A DNA stretch of 64,000 nucleotides, taken from the NCBI GenBank assembly GCA_002049455.2, contig KV918839.1, forward strand, positions 1 through 64,000, written 5' to 3'. The DNA comes from Porphyra umbilicalis (lineage: Eukaryota > Rhodophyta > Bangiophyceae > Bangiales > Bangiaceae). The notes beneath the pieces were generated by a model. It had not been told where the DNA came from. It did no database searches and worked only from the letters and a program-made list of their open reading frames with translations. Of this stretch, positions 1 to 9,585 are shown piece by piece (the stretch's first letter is position 1; every line of letters begins with the position of its first letter). The position numbers were made by a program, and so were the translations under genes.

Positions 1-779
1 GGGTGGGGGTGTGAGGGGGGGAAAGGGGGAAAGAGCGAGACTGACAAAAAAAAAAAAAGGGCAGGTCAGAGGAGCAGGAGCGGCAAAGCGGTTCCGTCCC
101 CGGCGGCGGCGGCGGTCGGCGCGCGGCTGCTAGCGTGGTGCTGGCGGGCCGGGGGGGCGGTGGATTCGCGGCCGCCACGGCGCCTATATAGTCCCCCCCC
201 CCCGCCGCCACCCGTGGCCACCCGTGGGGGGAGACGCGCGGCGCGCACGCCGCCCGGCGGCGGCACCGCGCGGCGGCGCGCCGCCGACCGCGGCGGACGG
301 TGCGCCGCGGCGCGCGACGCGCCGTTGCGGCGACGCGGCGACCGCCGCGCGTGCGCGCCGCGCCTCGGCCGACGGGCGGCGCGGCGGCTCCCCCCCCCCC
401 CCCCCCACCACGCCGACCGCCACCCGCTGGGGCATTGACCTACACACCCGCGGCAGGGGGGCTCCAAAGGGGACCGACGGCGGGGGCGGGGGGGGGGGGG
501 GGGGGGAGAGGGAAGAGACCGCACCGACCCACCCCACGAGGCCCCCGACGGCGGCACGCGGCCCCGCGCCGGCCAGCCGCGCCTCCCCCGCCGCCGTCGC
601 CCGTCGCGCCGGGGCGGGCGCCGTGCACCGGCCGCCGGCGCGCGCCGGCAGTCCCGCGGGGCGGTCTGCCGCGGTCCCCCCCCCCCCCCTCTGGCGCGCG
701 CCCCCATCTCTCGCGCCCGGCCACGTCAGGGGCGGGGGGGCGGCGCCGTGCAGACGCCCCGCCCGATCTGCCAGAGACA

Positions 780-812
<33 letters not shown>

Positions 813-2186
813 TGCCGTCGCGCCGCCGCCGCACCCGCCGCACCCGCCGCACCCGCCGCCACCCCCACCCCAGCGTGCGCGCCGTGCGCAGCGGCGACGC
901 CGTGGCGGGTGGCGCGCGCATGCCAGAGGGGGGGGTGGTGGCCGCTCGCAAGGGGGGCCCCCACCCCCCCGCCGGCGGTGGTCGTGGCAGTGGGGGAAAA
1001 ACGGCGGGCGTGCCGCCCGCCCCCACGCCGCCCATTGGCGTGAATGGTGGCGTGCGGGCGCCGTCGGCGACCGCGCCGCGCGCGGCCGCCGCCGCCGCCA
1101 CGGGCGCGCCGCGCGGCGGCCGTGCGGCGGCCGGCAGCGTCAGGGAGGGCGTACGTGGTCACCGGCCGCCGCGGCGGCCGCCCAGCGGCCCCGCCGCGGG
1201 CGGCGCCCCCACGACGCGCCGCGGGGGCTCGCCGCTCGCCCGCGGCGGCGCCCACGGGATACGGGCGCGCGCCCCCCCCCCCCCCCCCCCCCCCGCACGC
1301 TGCCGCCGCCACCCCCCCCGCCGACCGCCGACCGCGCGGGCGGCGGGCGGGCGCCGACCCCCCGGGGCGCCCATCGGGCGCCGCCGCCGCCGCCGCCGCC
1401 TCCCCCCCCCGGCCGCCCGTGCGGCGCGCGGCCGCGGCCGCCCCAGCGGGGCGGCGTGGCGACACGTTTTCCCCAGCGACCCGCCCGCCCGGGCGCGCCG
1501 CGTCGGCGGCCGCCCCGCGACCGCGGACGGGGCGATGCGCTCCGCACTCGTCGCGGCGGCGCCACCCCCCCTCCCCCCCCCCCCCCGCCGACGTGCGGCG
1601 CGCGGCAGACGGGCAAACGTGGGCGTCCCCTCCCCCCCCCCCCCACCCCCCCCCTCGCGTGCGCGCACGACGAGGCCGGAAACAAGAAAGAAACGCACGG
1701 CCGTCGACGCAGCGGTGGCGGTGGCCGCCAAAAACACAAACGGGGGCCGCACCGGCGCGGCACCGCGCGGCACCGCGGCGCGAGCGGCGCGACCGCTCGC
1801 GCGACTGGGGCGGGCGCGACCGCCCGGCGGTGGCGGTGGCGGTGGCCAGAGGCGGGGCGGACCCACCTGGCACCCGCGCCTCGTGGCGCTCGCCGAGCGT
1901 GGCGCCGCCGGCCGCGGCGGCGCGCGAGGCGGCCGTCGGGCAGTGGGGTTGCGTCCGCCCGCGCCGGGCGCGCTGCCAGCGACGTTGGCGGCGGCGGCCA
2001 GCGGCGGCGGGACGCGCAGATCGGAAGCGGTGGTGGTCGAGGCGGTCACGAGCTGCCACGCGGGGTCGCAGACAGCAGGAGGATGCCATTGAACAATTCA
2101 TGCAAGGGCCTGCGCGGGGCGGCCACGACGCGCTCTCTCGTCGGTCGGCACTGAAGCGTGGAGCGGAGGTCCCCGCGCATCCGTGA
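1..2186. other. GC-rich low-complexity region, no supportable gene
   Basis: The stretch is dominated by runs of C and G and by CCG/CGG arrays, for example at 780-870 and 1260-1400. Open frames of 200-600 codons occur in all frames on both strands, as expected from the lack of AT-rich stop codons. All encode Arg/Pro/Ala/Gly-rich strings without a recognisable domain. A real gene could hide here, but nothing in the sequence supports one. Confidence 0.6.
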
Positions 2187-2254
2187 GGCTACTGTATTGT
2201 ACTGCTGCAGGAACGGTCTTTGAGATACTGGAAGAGCAAAAGGAAGTCAGCACA

Positions 2255-2345
2255 TGTCTTCAGCCAGGATCGAACTGGCGACCTCACGATCTTCAGTCGT
2301 GCGCTCTCTGTTGCGTTCGGACGGACCCAACTGAGCTATAAAGGC
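2255..2345 (-). tRNA. tRNA-Phe (GAA) with an 18-nt D-loop insert
   Basis: On the minus strand a full cloverleaf can be drawn. The acceptor arms GCCTTTA/TGAAGAC pair with one C-A mismatch and one G-U. The D stem is GCTC/GAGC, the anticodon stem CACGA/TCGTG encloses the loop CTGAAGA (anticodon GAA), the variable loop has 5 nt, and the T arm is GCCAG-TTCGATC-CTGGC. The discriminator base is A. Between the GGG of the D loop and AGAGC lie 18 extra nt (minus-strand TCCGTCCGAACGCAACAG). Removing them leaves a normal 73-nt tRNA. The A box (TAGCTCAGTTGG) and the B box (AGTTCGATCC) are intact, and a T4 run about 13 nt downstream (2241-2238) can end Pol III transcription. Ectopic tRNA introns of this kind are known in red algae; calling this insert an intron is inference from the cloverleaf. 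Confidence 0.85.
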
Positions 2346-2445
2346 GTACTCTTTCTTGAATAACTCGGCATGACGGTCTTTTTATTCTAGCGGTCACCGC
2401 ATGGTCTCTACGTCAAAGCGTACAACAAGGTGGGAGATAATCCAG

Positions 2446-3299
2446 TCAAGCAGATGGCTTGTAGCCAACGGTCACACGCGCCACGCAGGGGATGCGCACA
2501 ATGCCATCGGGCTCGTCCGCGTAGCACGCCAGTGCCGCCTGCAGGGGCCCGCCCAGAGTCGCCCGATCCGCATCGTCGAGCGAGTCGTAAAATGGAAAGC
2601 GGCGGAGCATCGGGTCGAGCTCCGCCACCACCGAGTCCACATGCGGCCCCGTCCACAAGGCCTTCTCATCCTCCACGGTCACGCGCTCAAGGCCAGCGGC
2701 GGTGCAGGCGTCGACGAGCGCCGCGGCGGTCGCCAGCGCGGAGACGCCCGGCCCCAAGACGGGCGGCTTCTTGCCTGGGAAGGTCGCCACGTACGCGTCC
2801 ATAAAGACGGCAGCAAACGCCGCCCCGTGGCCGCTCGTCCACGTGGTCAGCACGACACGGCCGCCCGGCGCGGCGGCGCGCACCGCCTCGGCCAGGCCCG
2901 CCTGCCAGTCGGGGAAGGTGACCACCCCAAACACCGACAGCACCACGTCGTACGCGCCCGTCGGCACGTCAAGGGCGGTGCCGTCCATGACCACTGCCTT
3001 GGCCGCCGGGTAGGGCGCGAGGGCGGTCGCCGCGGCGGCGACCATCCCCGGCGAAAAGTCAACGGCGAGCACCTCGGCGGCGCCTGCGGCGGCGGCGGCA
3101 ACCGCAGCCACCCCCGTGCCGGTGGCCACGTCCAAGACGCGCGTTGTCGGCCCGATGGGGCCCGCCGCCGCGAGCGCGGCGGGCACAAATTGGGACGTGA
3201 CGGGCTCGCCCCAGCGGCGGTAGACGGCGGCGGCGGCGGCAGAGGCGGCGGGGTTGTTGCCGTTGGCGGGGGGCACAGAAGCGGGGGGGGGGAGGCCAT
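2446..3299 (-). CDS. class I SAM-dependent methyltransferase
   Basis: The product is a Rossmann-fold methyltransferase of the Methyltransf_11/UbiE-like type; its substrate cannot be told. Counting from the GTG at 3276, motif I VLDVATGTG is at residues 47-55, the acidic post-I loop AVDFS at 71-75, DGTALDV at 98-104, motif II YDVVLSVFGVV at 109-119, and motif III PGGRVVLTTW at 137-146. The length of about 276 residues is normal for a single-domain enzyme. No signal peptide is seen, so it is probably cytosolic or organellar. The long frame has no ATG near its N terminus. The nearest good ATG (3299) is separated by a C10 run and lies in another frame; one more C would give MASPPPASVPP leading into the enzyme. 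I take 3299 as the start and suspect a homopolymer miscall. No intron is seen. The + strand frame 2401-3834 is its antisense shadow. Confidence 0.8.
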
Positions 3300-4819
3300 C
3301 GTTGCCGGCCCAATGGGGAAGTCACGCCGGGTGGGAGGGGGAGAAAGGGGCGGACGAAGAGGGGGAAGAGGAGGGCGCCGGGGGGCGAGTGGAGTGACCA
3401 GTCGGGCGTGGAGGGGAGGCAAAGGAGTGTGCACGGCCACGAAAGCGTGGGAGCGGGGCTGCCCTGTGGCGACGGTGCTGGCTGTTATGTGCTTCCGCAG
3501 CGGCGCGGAGCCACTGCACAAAAAAGCGAGGCGGGCGCGCATTGTGCCAACGGTGCGCCTGCGGCGAGTGGGAAAGCAACAGCACGCCAGTCGAGCGACC
3601 ACGGTGACAAGAGCCTCGCTAAATCATGTCCGACGAGCATGGCTACACGCCCCGTACGATGCCCCGATGGGAACCCCGGTTGAACTGCTGGGCGTTGCGG
3701 GACGGACGCTTGCGGATGTGACTCGTCGGGATGTCCCCCCTTCACACGCGGATGTCCTTTCCCACAAACGAGGGCGAAGGGAGCTCATCAGCCAGTGGAA
3801 GGCCAATGAACCCAGAATGATGATTCATATGTGAGTGCATTGCTGGCACTCCCACATGGAAGTACACTGAGAAGCCAATTGGGGCACACATTCCCTGAAT
3901 GCGCAGTGCCATGGCAACGCCTCCCAAGGTTGTGTCCACGTCATGCCGGATCTCGATGGGCATGCCGCCACCGCGTGGCCACGCGCATCACGGCATCCAC
4001 GCGGCGCGCGCGCTCGCCGGGGACACGGCGACGCGCACGGCGCGCCGTGGGCCCCGCGCGGCCCCCTAATGATGCAGATGAACCGCCTTGGCGCGCCCCC
4101 GCGGGTGCGTAGCGCGAGGGATTGACCGCGTCTTGGAACGACCGATATCCCTCGCAGCGCCTGCCGCCGCCTCGCGTCAGCCGTAGGAAGAGAGTATGTA
4201 CTGTACCCCTCCCTGATCCGCTCCTCCGCGGGGTACAGCCGTGCGTTTCTTCCCAAAGCGTCTGGTCCGGGGCCAGCGCCCCCACCCCCCGGGCCGGCGC
4301 GAAGCGCGGTCCCCGTCCCCCGATGGACGTTGCGGTGCGGGGCGGTTGCCACGCACGCGACGGCCTGTTGGACGTGTCAGCCCCCGCGGCCCTCGCCGGT
4401 ACGTCAGCGGCGCCGCAGGGCAGACAGCGCTCATGGCGTTGGTAGCCGGCCCTCGAGGCGGCCGCCCTGAAATAGACCGCTCGCAGGGGCTCGCCGCGCG
4501 GCGGCCTCCCCCCGCGTGGCGCGTCGCGTAGGGGTGTCGTGCGACGCCATCCCCGCGGCGACTGAGAGCCTCGCCCCCACCGCAGCGTCTGGCAGCGTAG
4601 GTCGCGCGATTGACAGCTCTACGCGGCGTTGCTCGGGCGCGGCGGACCGCCGCGGATGTGGCTGCAGCTGGCGCGAACGCCACGAGGGAAAAAACGCAGT
4701 CGCACCCGCACGCGGCGGGCAGACGCAGCCCCGGGCACCCGCGCGCAGCGAGCATACGCAGCCCCTGCATCACGTTGCGGTAAAGGCCCCGGCGCTGCGC
4801 CGAGACCCCTGGTGGCGCG
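3300..4819. other. intergenic, no gene recognised
   Basis: Short open frames exist, for example 3742-3963 on the minus strand (73 codons, starting MPIEIRHDVDTT), but none shows a known domain or a supporting promoter. GC falls in 3600-3960 compared with its surroundings and rises again after 3960. Nothing else is seen. Confidence 0.4.
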
Positions 4820-4827
4820 CATAAAAG
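4820..4827 (+). promoter_or_regulatory. TATA-like box upstream of the secreted-protein gene
   Basis: The sequence CATAAAAG sits in otherwise GC-rich DNA about 165 bp upstream of the ATG at 4985. It would place transcription start near 4850 and give a 5' leader of roughly 130 nt. Confidence 0.5.
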
Positions 4828-4984
4828 CGGGGAACCCAGGCCGACCGGCCGAGTTGCATCGACCTCCCCATTCCTTGGCAGCCCAAGCCCGAGCAGTCGA
4901 CCAGATCGCCTTCCGTCACCCTCCCTCCTTGCCACCGCCCCGCCCGCTACAACCTTTGTTCTTTCTTCCCCCCCCATCGCCACC

Positions 4985-5748
4985 ATGGCCTTTACCAAGA
5001 CCTTTTCCAAGACGCTCGTCGCTTCCTTGGCCGCCCTCGCGGCCGTCTCCCTCGGCACCTCCCTGCCCGCAGCCACCGACGCGCAGGTGGTGCCGCCTGT
5101 GGGCACAGCCCCCCCACGCCGCCGCCGGTGATGACGCGCCCCCCCTCGCCGCCGCCGGCGGCCACGGCCGCCCCAGTGCCGGCCCCGACGGTGGCCCCCA
5201 GGCCGGAAACCCTCTCCGCCTCCGCCTTTATGGCCAAGTACTGCGACGACACGCCGATCCGCGCCAACGTGACGGTCACGGCGGGCGTTGCGAACATGAC
5301 ACTGCCGTGCGACATCAACATTGCGGCGATGGGCGTGACGCTGAAGCTTGGCAGGAACGCCAGACTCACCACCGCCGCCGCGTTTAGCCTGTCGGCCGCC
5401 GACAACCGGGCGACGGACGCGGCGCTGATCATGGCCGCCGGCTCGAGCATCCAGGCATCCAAGCTCATCCTCCACTCGCGCGTCTTCTCGGTGGCCATCC
5501 GCGGCGCAACGCTGACGGCCACGACCGACTCGCTGTTTGTCGGCAGCCGCGGGCCGCTGGTGATTGGCTCGGGCTCCACGCTGACCGCCACCGACTACAG
5601 CGTCCGCATCGATGGGGGGAACGTGGTCGTCAAGGCCGGCGTGACGATCTCCGCCCGCCGCCGCGTCAAGATCACGGGCGACCGGACGTGCTCCGTGGCG
5701 CCGACGGCAATGGTGACGGGCTCCCCGCTGCTCCTGTGTTCGTTCTGA
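4985..5748 (+). CDS. small secreted protein, Pro-rich linker plus beta-solenoid-like domain
   Basis: The ATG lies in an ideal context (CGCCACCATGG). The first 34 codons read as a classical signal peptide: two Lys, then LVASLAALAAVSLGTS, with a likely cut near AATDAQ. A Pro/Ala/Thr-rich linker follows (5100-5210). The mature part (about 5210-5748) has repeated Val/Ile/Thr/Gly strands such as NVTVTAGVANMTL and GGNVVVKAGVTI, suggesting a parallel beta-helix or beta-solenoid. Four Cys are visible in this part (KYC, LPC, RTC, LLC), enough for two disulfides. The signal-peptide frame meets a stop after the C7 run at about 5107-5113; one more C there would join it to the downstream frame (5128-5748). 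I treat this as one gene with a probable homopolymer miscall. No GT-AG intron placement I tried restores the frame. No catalytic motif is visible, and a wall or extracellular-matrix role is only a guess. Confidence 0.65.
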
Positions 5749-6682
5749 GCGGGTGGCTCGCGGGGGGGGGGCGAGCGGGCATTTGCGTTTAGGGTGAAGG
5801 GCACCGGCCCGCACAAAACATCGAGCTTGTGACAAAAAGAAAACCACAGGCTCACAAAACACGACCATGCCGCCACGAACAATGCCCCCAATGGCACCCC
5901 CCCAACACGCCCACCGCCCGTTGACGCGTCACCACCCGTAGGGCACGGCGCAGTCCGCAACACCAGCAGCTGGTGGGGTGCCCGCCCCCCCCCCGCCCTC
6001 CCCCGCCGCCGCTGACCGGCGTGGGGCGCGCGCGGTGACGACAGCGAAGCCCCCCAAACGGTGCAATGGGGTAGGCGGCACCCAGTGCGGGGCGCGGGGG
6101 GGGGGACGCACCCCACCCAAACCGTCGCCCCTGCCCACCGGCGGCGGACGCGCGTGCGGCTGCGACGGCCGCGCGGCGGCGGCACGGTGGCCGGGTGGCA
6201 CCGCCGCGCGACCGGCGACACGGGGACGGCGCGGGGGGCACAGCGTCGGCGGCACACGACTGGCGGCTACGCGACGCGCGCGCGCGCGACGAGGCGCACG
6301 CGCACGCGCCGTTACGCCGTGCGCGGGTGGGGGGCGGGACGCCGACCGCGGCGGCCGCCGCGACGCCGATGACGCCCGCCGGGGCGGCGGCGGGGCAAGG
6401 ACCGCAACCGCCACCGCTGCACTTTCTGATCTCGTCGACAGGGTACACGGGCGTACCGACGGGGTGCCCTGCTGTTTTTTTCATTGGATTTTTTCTTTTT
6501 TTTGTTTTCCTGCCTGCCCGCCAGCACTGCTCGACAGAGCCGCGTCGGGTACCATCCAAATTCGTGCGGCGCCGCACGCCCCCCGTAGCGGCGGGCGAGC
6601 GCGCCCTCCGCGTGCTCTGCCAGCCTACACGCCGGCGCCGCGTGAAAGAAAGTCGTTCTCTTGATGTCACAATTCTCACAAT
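5749..6682. other. intergenic, GC-rich with one T-rich patch
   Basis: Low-complexity GC-rich DNA holds a T-rich stretch at 6473-6510. No domain-bearing frame is seen. The minus-strand frames that run through it continue past the C terminus of the GMC-like gene and are not supported. Confidence 0.5.
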
Positions 6683-8173
6683 TCACACCGCGGGCTCGCT
6701 GAGCGGGACAAGGGCGGAAGCGCCGACGCGACGATAACGTCCACGGTGTCCGAGCCCGTGACGCGCAATGCAAGCGCGCGTCGAGCACCCGCCCGACCGT
6801 CAAGCCGCCGAAAAAGTGAAAGCAGGCTCCCGCCATTGCCCGCACGAGCGATGCATCGACGGCCGCGCCCGCCGTCGGCGGAGCCTCGGCCGTGTAGTCG
6901 GGGTCCCCCGGCGGCCCCATCAGTGTGTCAAAGAAGTCGATCAAGTAGGCGCCGCGGCCGGCCGTGACGCGGCCAACGGCGGAGACGATGGCCGCGCCGA
7001 GGACACCGCCCCGCCTGGACGTCCGCGCGTCGAGCGCGGCCGACAACGACAGCAGCGACGCGTTGTTGACGGGGGCCAAACGCACGCCGCTGCAGGTGCC
7101 GGTGAGCGTCAGCTGCAGGTGCAGCACCGCGCCCTCCCCGACGGGTAGGTGGAGGGCGCGCGTCACCCCGACGGCGCGCAGGGCGACAGGGCGGTCGACG
7201 CCAGACAGCAACAGCAGGTGGCAGGTGCCGAACGGGCCTGGCGCGCAAATGAAGACGCGGCAGGCGCGCAGCGTGCGGGGGCGGGCGGCCGGACCGGCGA
7301 CCTCGGCGACAAGGTCGACGCCGACGGCGCGCAGGCAGCGGCCGTGGCGGCCACCCCGCCCGCCCCGTCTGACACGCCATTGCCTCCCCAGTCCGCGTCG
7401 TCGGCGCTGCCTCGGCACCGCGCGCCGCCGCCAGCCGCATTGCCGTCACCGTCACGCCCGACCGCACGGTCGGCCGCCCCCCGTACGCCCCCCGCAGCGC
7501 CAGCGCCACGACCGCGGTGCACGCGTCGATGGGGCGGCCCGAGCGGCTGACGGCTAAGCGGTGGCGCCACGCGCCCGCCGCCACGTGCCTGCCCGTCGTG
7601 TTAATGGCCTTCGGCAGGCCCGCCTGCTGCGACAACGCCAGCCAGGCGCCGAGGTCCTTGTGCCGCAGCCCCGCGGGCGTCGGCGCGACGCCCAGCGCCC
7701 GCACGGCGGCGGCAGTCGCCCGCCGCGCGGCGGGCGCGTCGGGGCTCACCGCCCCCCACCCCGCCGTATTGGCGACAAGCGGCTCAGTCCACTGCCGTCC
7801 ATGGATCGCAGACGAGCCGCCCAGCGTCGTGCCCGTCCGCAGCTGGAAGGAGCGGCTGCCGAGGTACGTACCGCGCGCCGACGCCCAGGCGGTGGTGAGG
7901 GACGGCGTGGCCCACGCGACGGTGTGGCTCCGTGGGGGACCGCACGAGCCACTCGTCGGTGGCGTTGCGGGCGCGTCCGCGCTCGAGGGCGACGAGCTGC
8001 GCAGCGGCGAGCGCCGTGCAGAGGCGGGCGGCGAGGGTGCACCCGGCCGTGCCGCCGCCGACAAGGATAAAGCCGAGGGCGGCGGCCGCTGTGGGGAAGG
8101 CGAGTAGCAGGATGGCGGAGAGGAGGCGGAGGGCAAGTGCCGCTGCCGCGGCAGCGGCCTGGCCGACCGCCAC
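6683..8173 (-). pseudogene. GMC-type FAD oxidoreductase, frame broken at least three times
   Basis: The GMC (glucose-methanol-choline) oxidoreductase parts lie in order on the minus strand. A hydrophobic N-terminal stretch (LLSAILLLAFPTAAAAL) leads into the FAD-binding motif ILVGGGTAGCTLAARL and an acidic ERG (frame 7784-8173). Next comes the GMC signature TTLGGSSAIHGRQW (frame 6928-8337). A segment CRVFICAPGPFGTCHLLLLSGV fits the conserved AG-x-SGIG region, and a C-terminal ACFHFFGGLTVGRVLD follows (frame 6312-7418). The end ALRVTGSDTVDVIVASALPP fits the family's final strand and stops at 6683. The parts sit in different frames, with changes near 7930 (C5 run), between about 7330 and 7420, and near 6755. 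The total of about 500 residues is a little short for the family. The start is not resolved: the FAD frame opens with GTG at 8173 and stays open upstream. It is either a decayed gene or an active gene with assembly errors; the intact motifs favour recent damage or error. Confidence 0.65.
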
Positions 8174-8302
8174 GGTCGCTTCCGGCGTGGCCGCGACGCA
8201 CGCCCGATCGCTTCCGTAAACGGGGGAGGCATCAGTGCCGTCGGTTCCGGCGACTGTGGGAGTGCGGATCTCTGCAGACGGCCGGGAAGACGTGGCTCAC
8301 GG

Positions 8303-8425
8303 CTGTGGGTACCCCTAGCTAGAGGTACCCACAGCATGGTGGACGGAGCTCCGTCGACGGCAGACCGCCGTCGACAGTGGACGTAGGGCCCTCGAGAGCC
8401 CTACGTCCACTGTCGACGGCGGTCT
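8303..8425. repeat. cluster of three palindromes
   Basis: Three inverted repeats follow one another: 8303-8334 (11-bp arms CTGTGGGTACC, 10-nt spacer), 8342-8355 (GACGGAGCTCCGTC, no spacer), and 8362-8425 (28-bp perfect arms, 8-nt spacer). Any of them could form a hairpin or cruciform. No flanking duplication that would mark a transposon was found. Confidence 0.85.
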
Positions 8426-9585
8426 TGGGCTGGCCCCGTACAATGCATCTCCATTCAGCCGCAGGGAGTGGCCACCCCGTGGGGTGGGCGTGCCGTGGGG
8501 CCACCGCACCCACTTTGAGGGCCCTCCGCGCTGGGACCCTCGCATTTGTGCGCTGTGTGCTGGGCCAGCCTGTCGCGTAGCGACGAGCAACCGGTTTTCA
8601 AGCAACCGGCTCAATCGGTTTTGATCGGCTAATTAATGAAAAACCGTGTCCACCCGAATTTTTGCAAACTACAATCAGTCAGATCTATTTCTTCAAAGAC
8701 CCCAAAATTACGGGTCTGCGCCACACGACCGCAGACTCTGTGGTCGTGGTTTCTGAGGATGAACTGTCACACGCAGTTGACAATCGATGGACTTTTGGGG
8801 GCAGCACACTCCAGCCACTAAAATTGCCAAGCGGGTGGGGGGTACATAGCCCAGGTGGACCCCAGAGGACCGCCATCAGAGTCCATGGTTCTTGTAGTGA
8901 GTTGACAGAGGAGTACGGGTGTGTGCATTGTCCGTATCAACATGCCCAGCTTGCCAACGTCTTCAGTTTAAAAGGTAATTCACTCACCGGTGCAACTGTA
9001 TGCACAGAGCGAGTATCCACACACCGTTCAGGCATGCTACATTTGGCAATGGCACACTGTCGCATATACCTGCTCTGCACTGTGATATATGGTCTGTATC
9101 CACCTCTAGCTGGAGCGCTGGCGGGGCTGGCAGTCGCTCGCATCGTCCACTCTAGTAAGAAAGAGTCCTTGACCTTTACCGCGGGCAAGCGCGTCCGTAC
9201 ACGGCCCGAGCCGGTGGGGAGCTCCCTGATGCGGCCAACAGCGCGATGACAGTTTCTTACTACTCTGACCGGTTACCGAAACTACTTTTCTATCAAAGTT
9301 ACAAGTGGTCAAACGTATGTGGCCCACGAAGTTATATGACAGGCGGTTTGAATAGTTTGATCGGTTTTCTTAAAAATCTGTTCAGGAAATTTCTGAACAA
9401 GAGCCGGTTGCACAGTCATGGAATCTCGTCGATTGGGTATTCCGTGGCACGCGGCATGTCTGAACTTGATCCGTGGAAGTGCCGTGCTGCCCGCAAGGAT
9501 GTGGACAAAGTACAACCGGATGGAGCTGGCAACGTGCCCGGCACCCGACGGCCCGCGCCACGCAAGCCCCCGAGAGTAGTGTTGC
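8426..9585. other. lower-GC intergenic region, possible TIR pair
   Basis: GC is clearly lower here than on either side. An exact 11-bp inverted pair, GCAACCGGCTC near 8603 and GAGCCGGTTGC near 9401, brackets about 0.8 kb and might mark an old nonautonomous DNA transposon. The 195-codon + frame at 8662-9249 has no recognisable domain and I do not accept it as a gene. Confidence 0.3.

Noticed and set aside
66-2186. Overlapping open frames of 200-620 codons on both strands
   Set aside because: All are Arg/Pro/Ala/Gly-rich, overlap each other in every frame, and arise from lack of AT in the DNA; no domain is seen.
2401-3834. 477-codon + frame
   Set aside because: It runs antisense to the methyltransferase, whose motifs are clear; the + product is Arg/Gly/His-rich without a domain.
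8662-9249. 195-codon + frame in a lower-GC region
   Set aside because: Composition is protein-like, but no family, promoter or conserved copy supports it.
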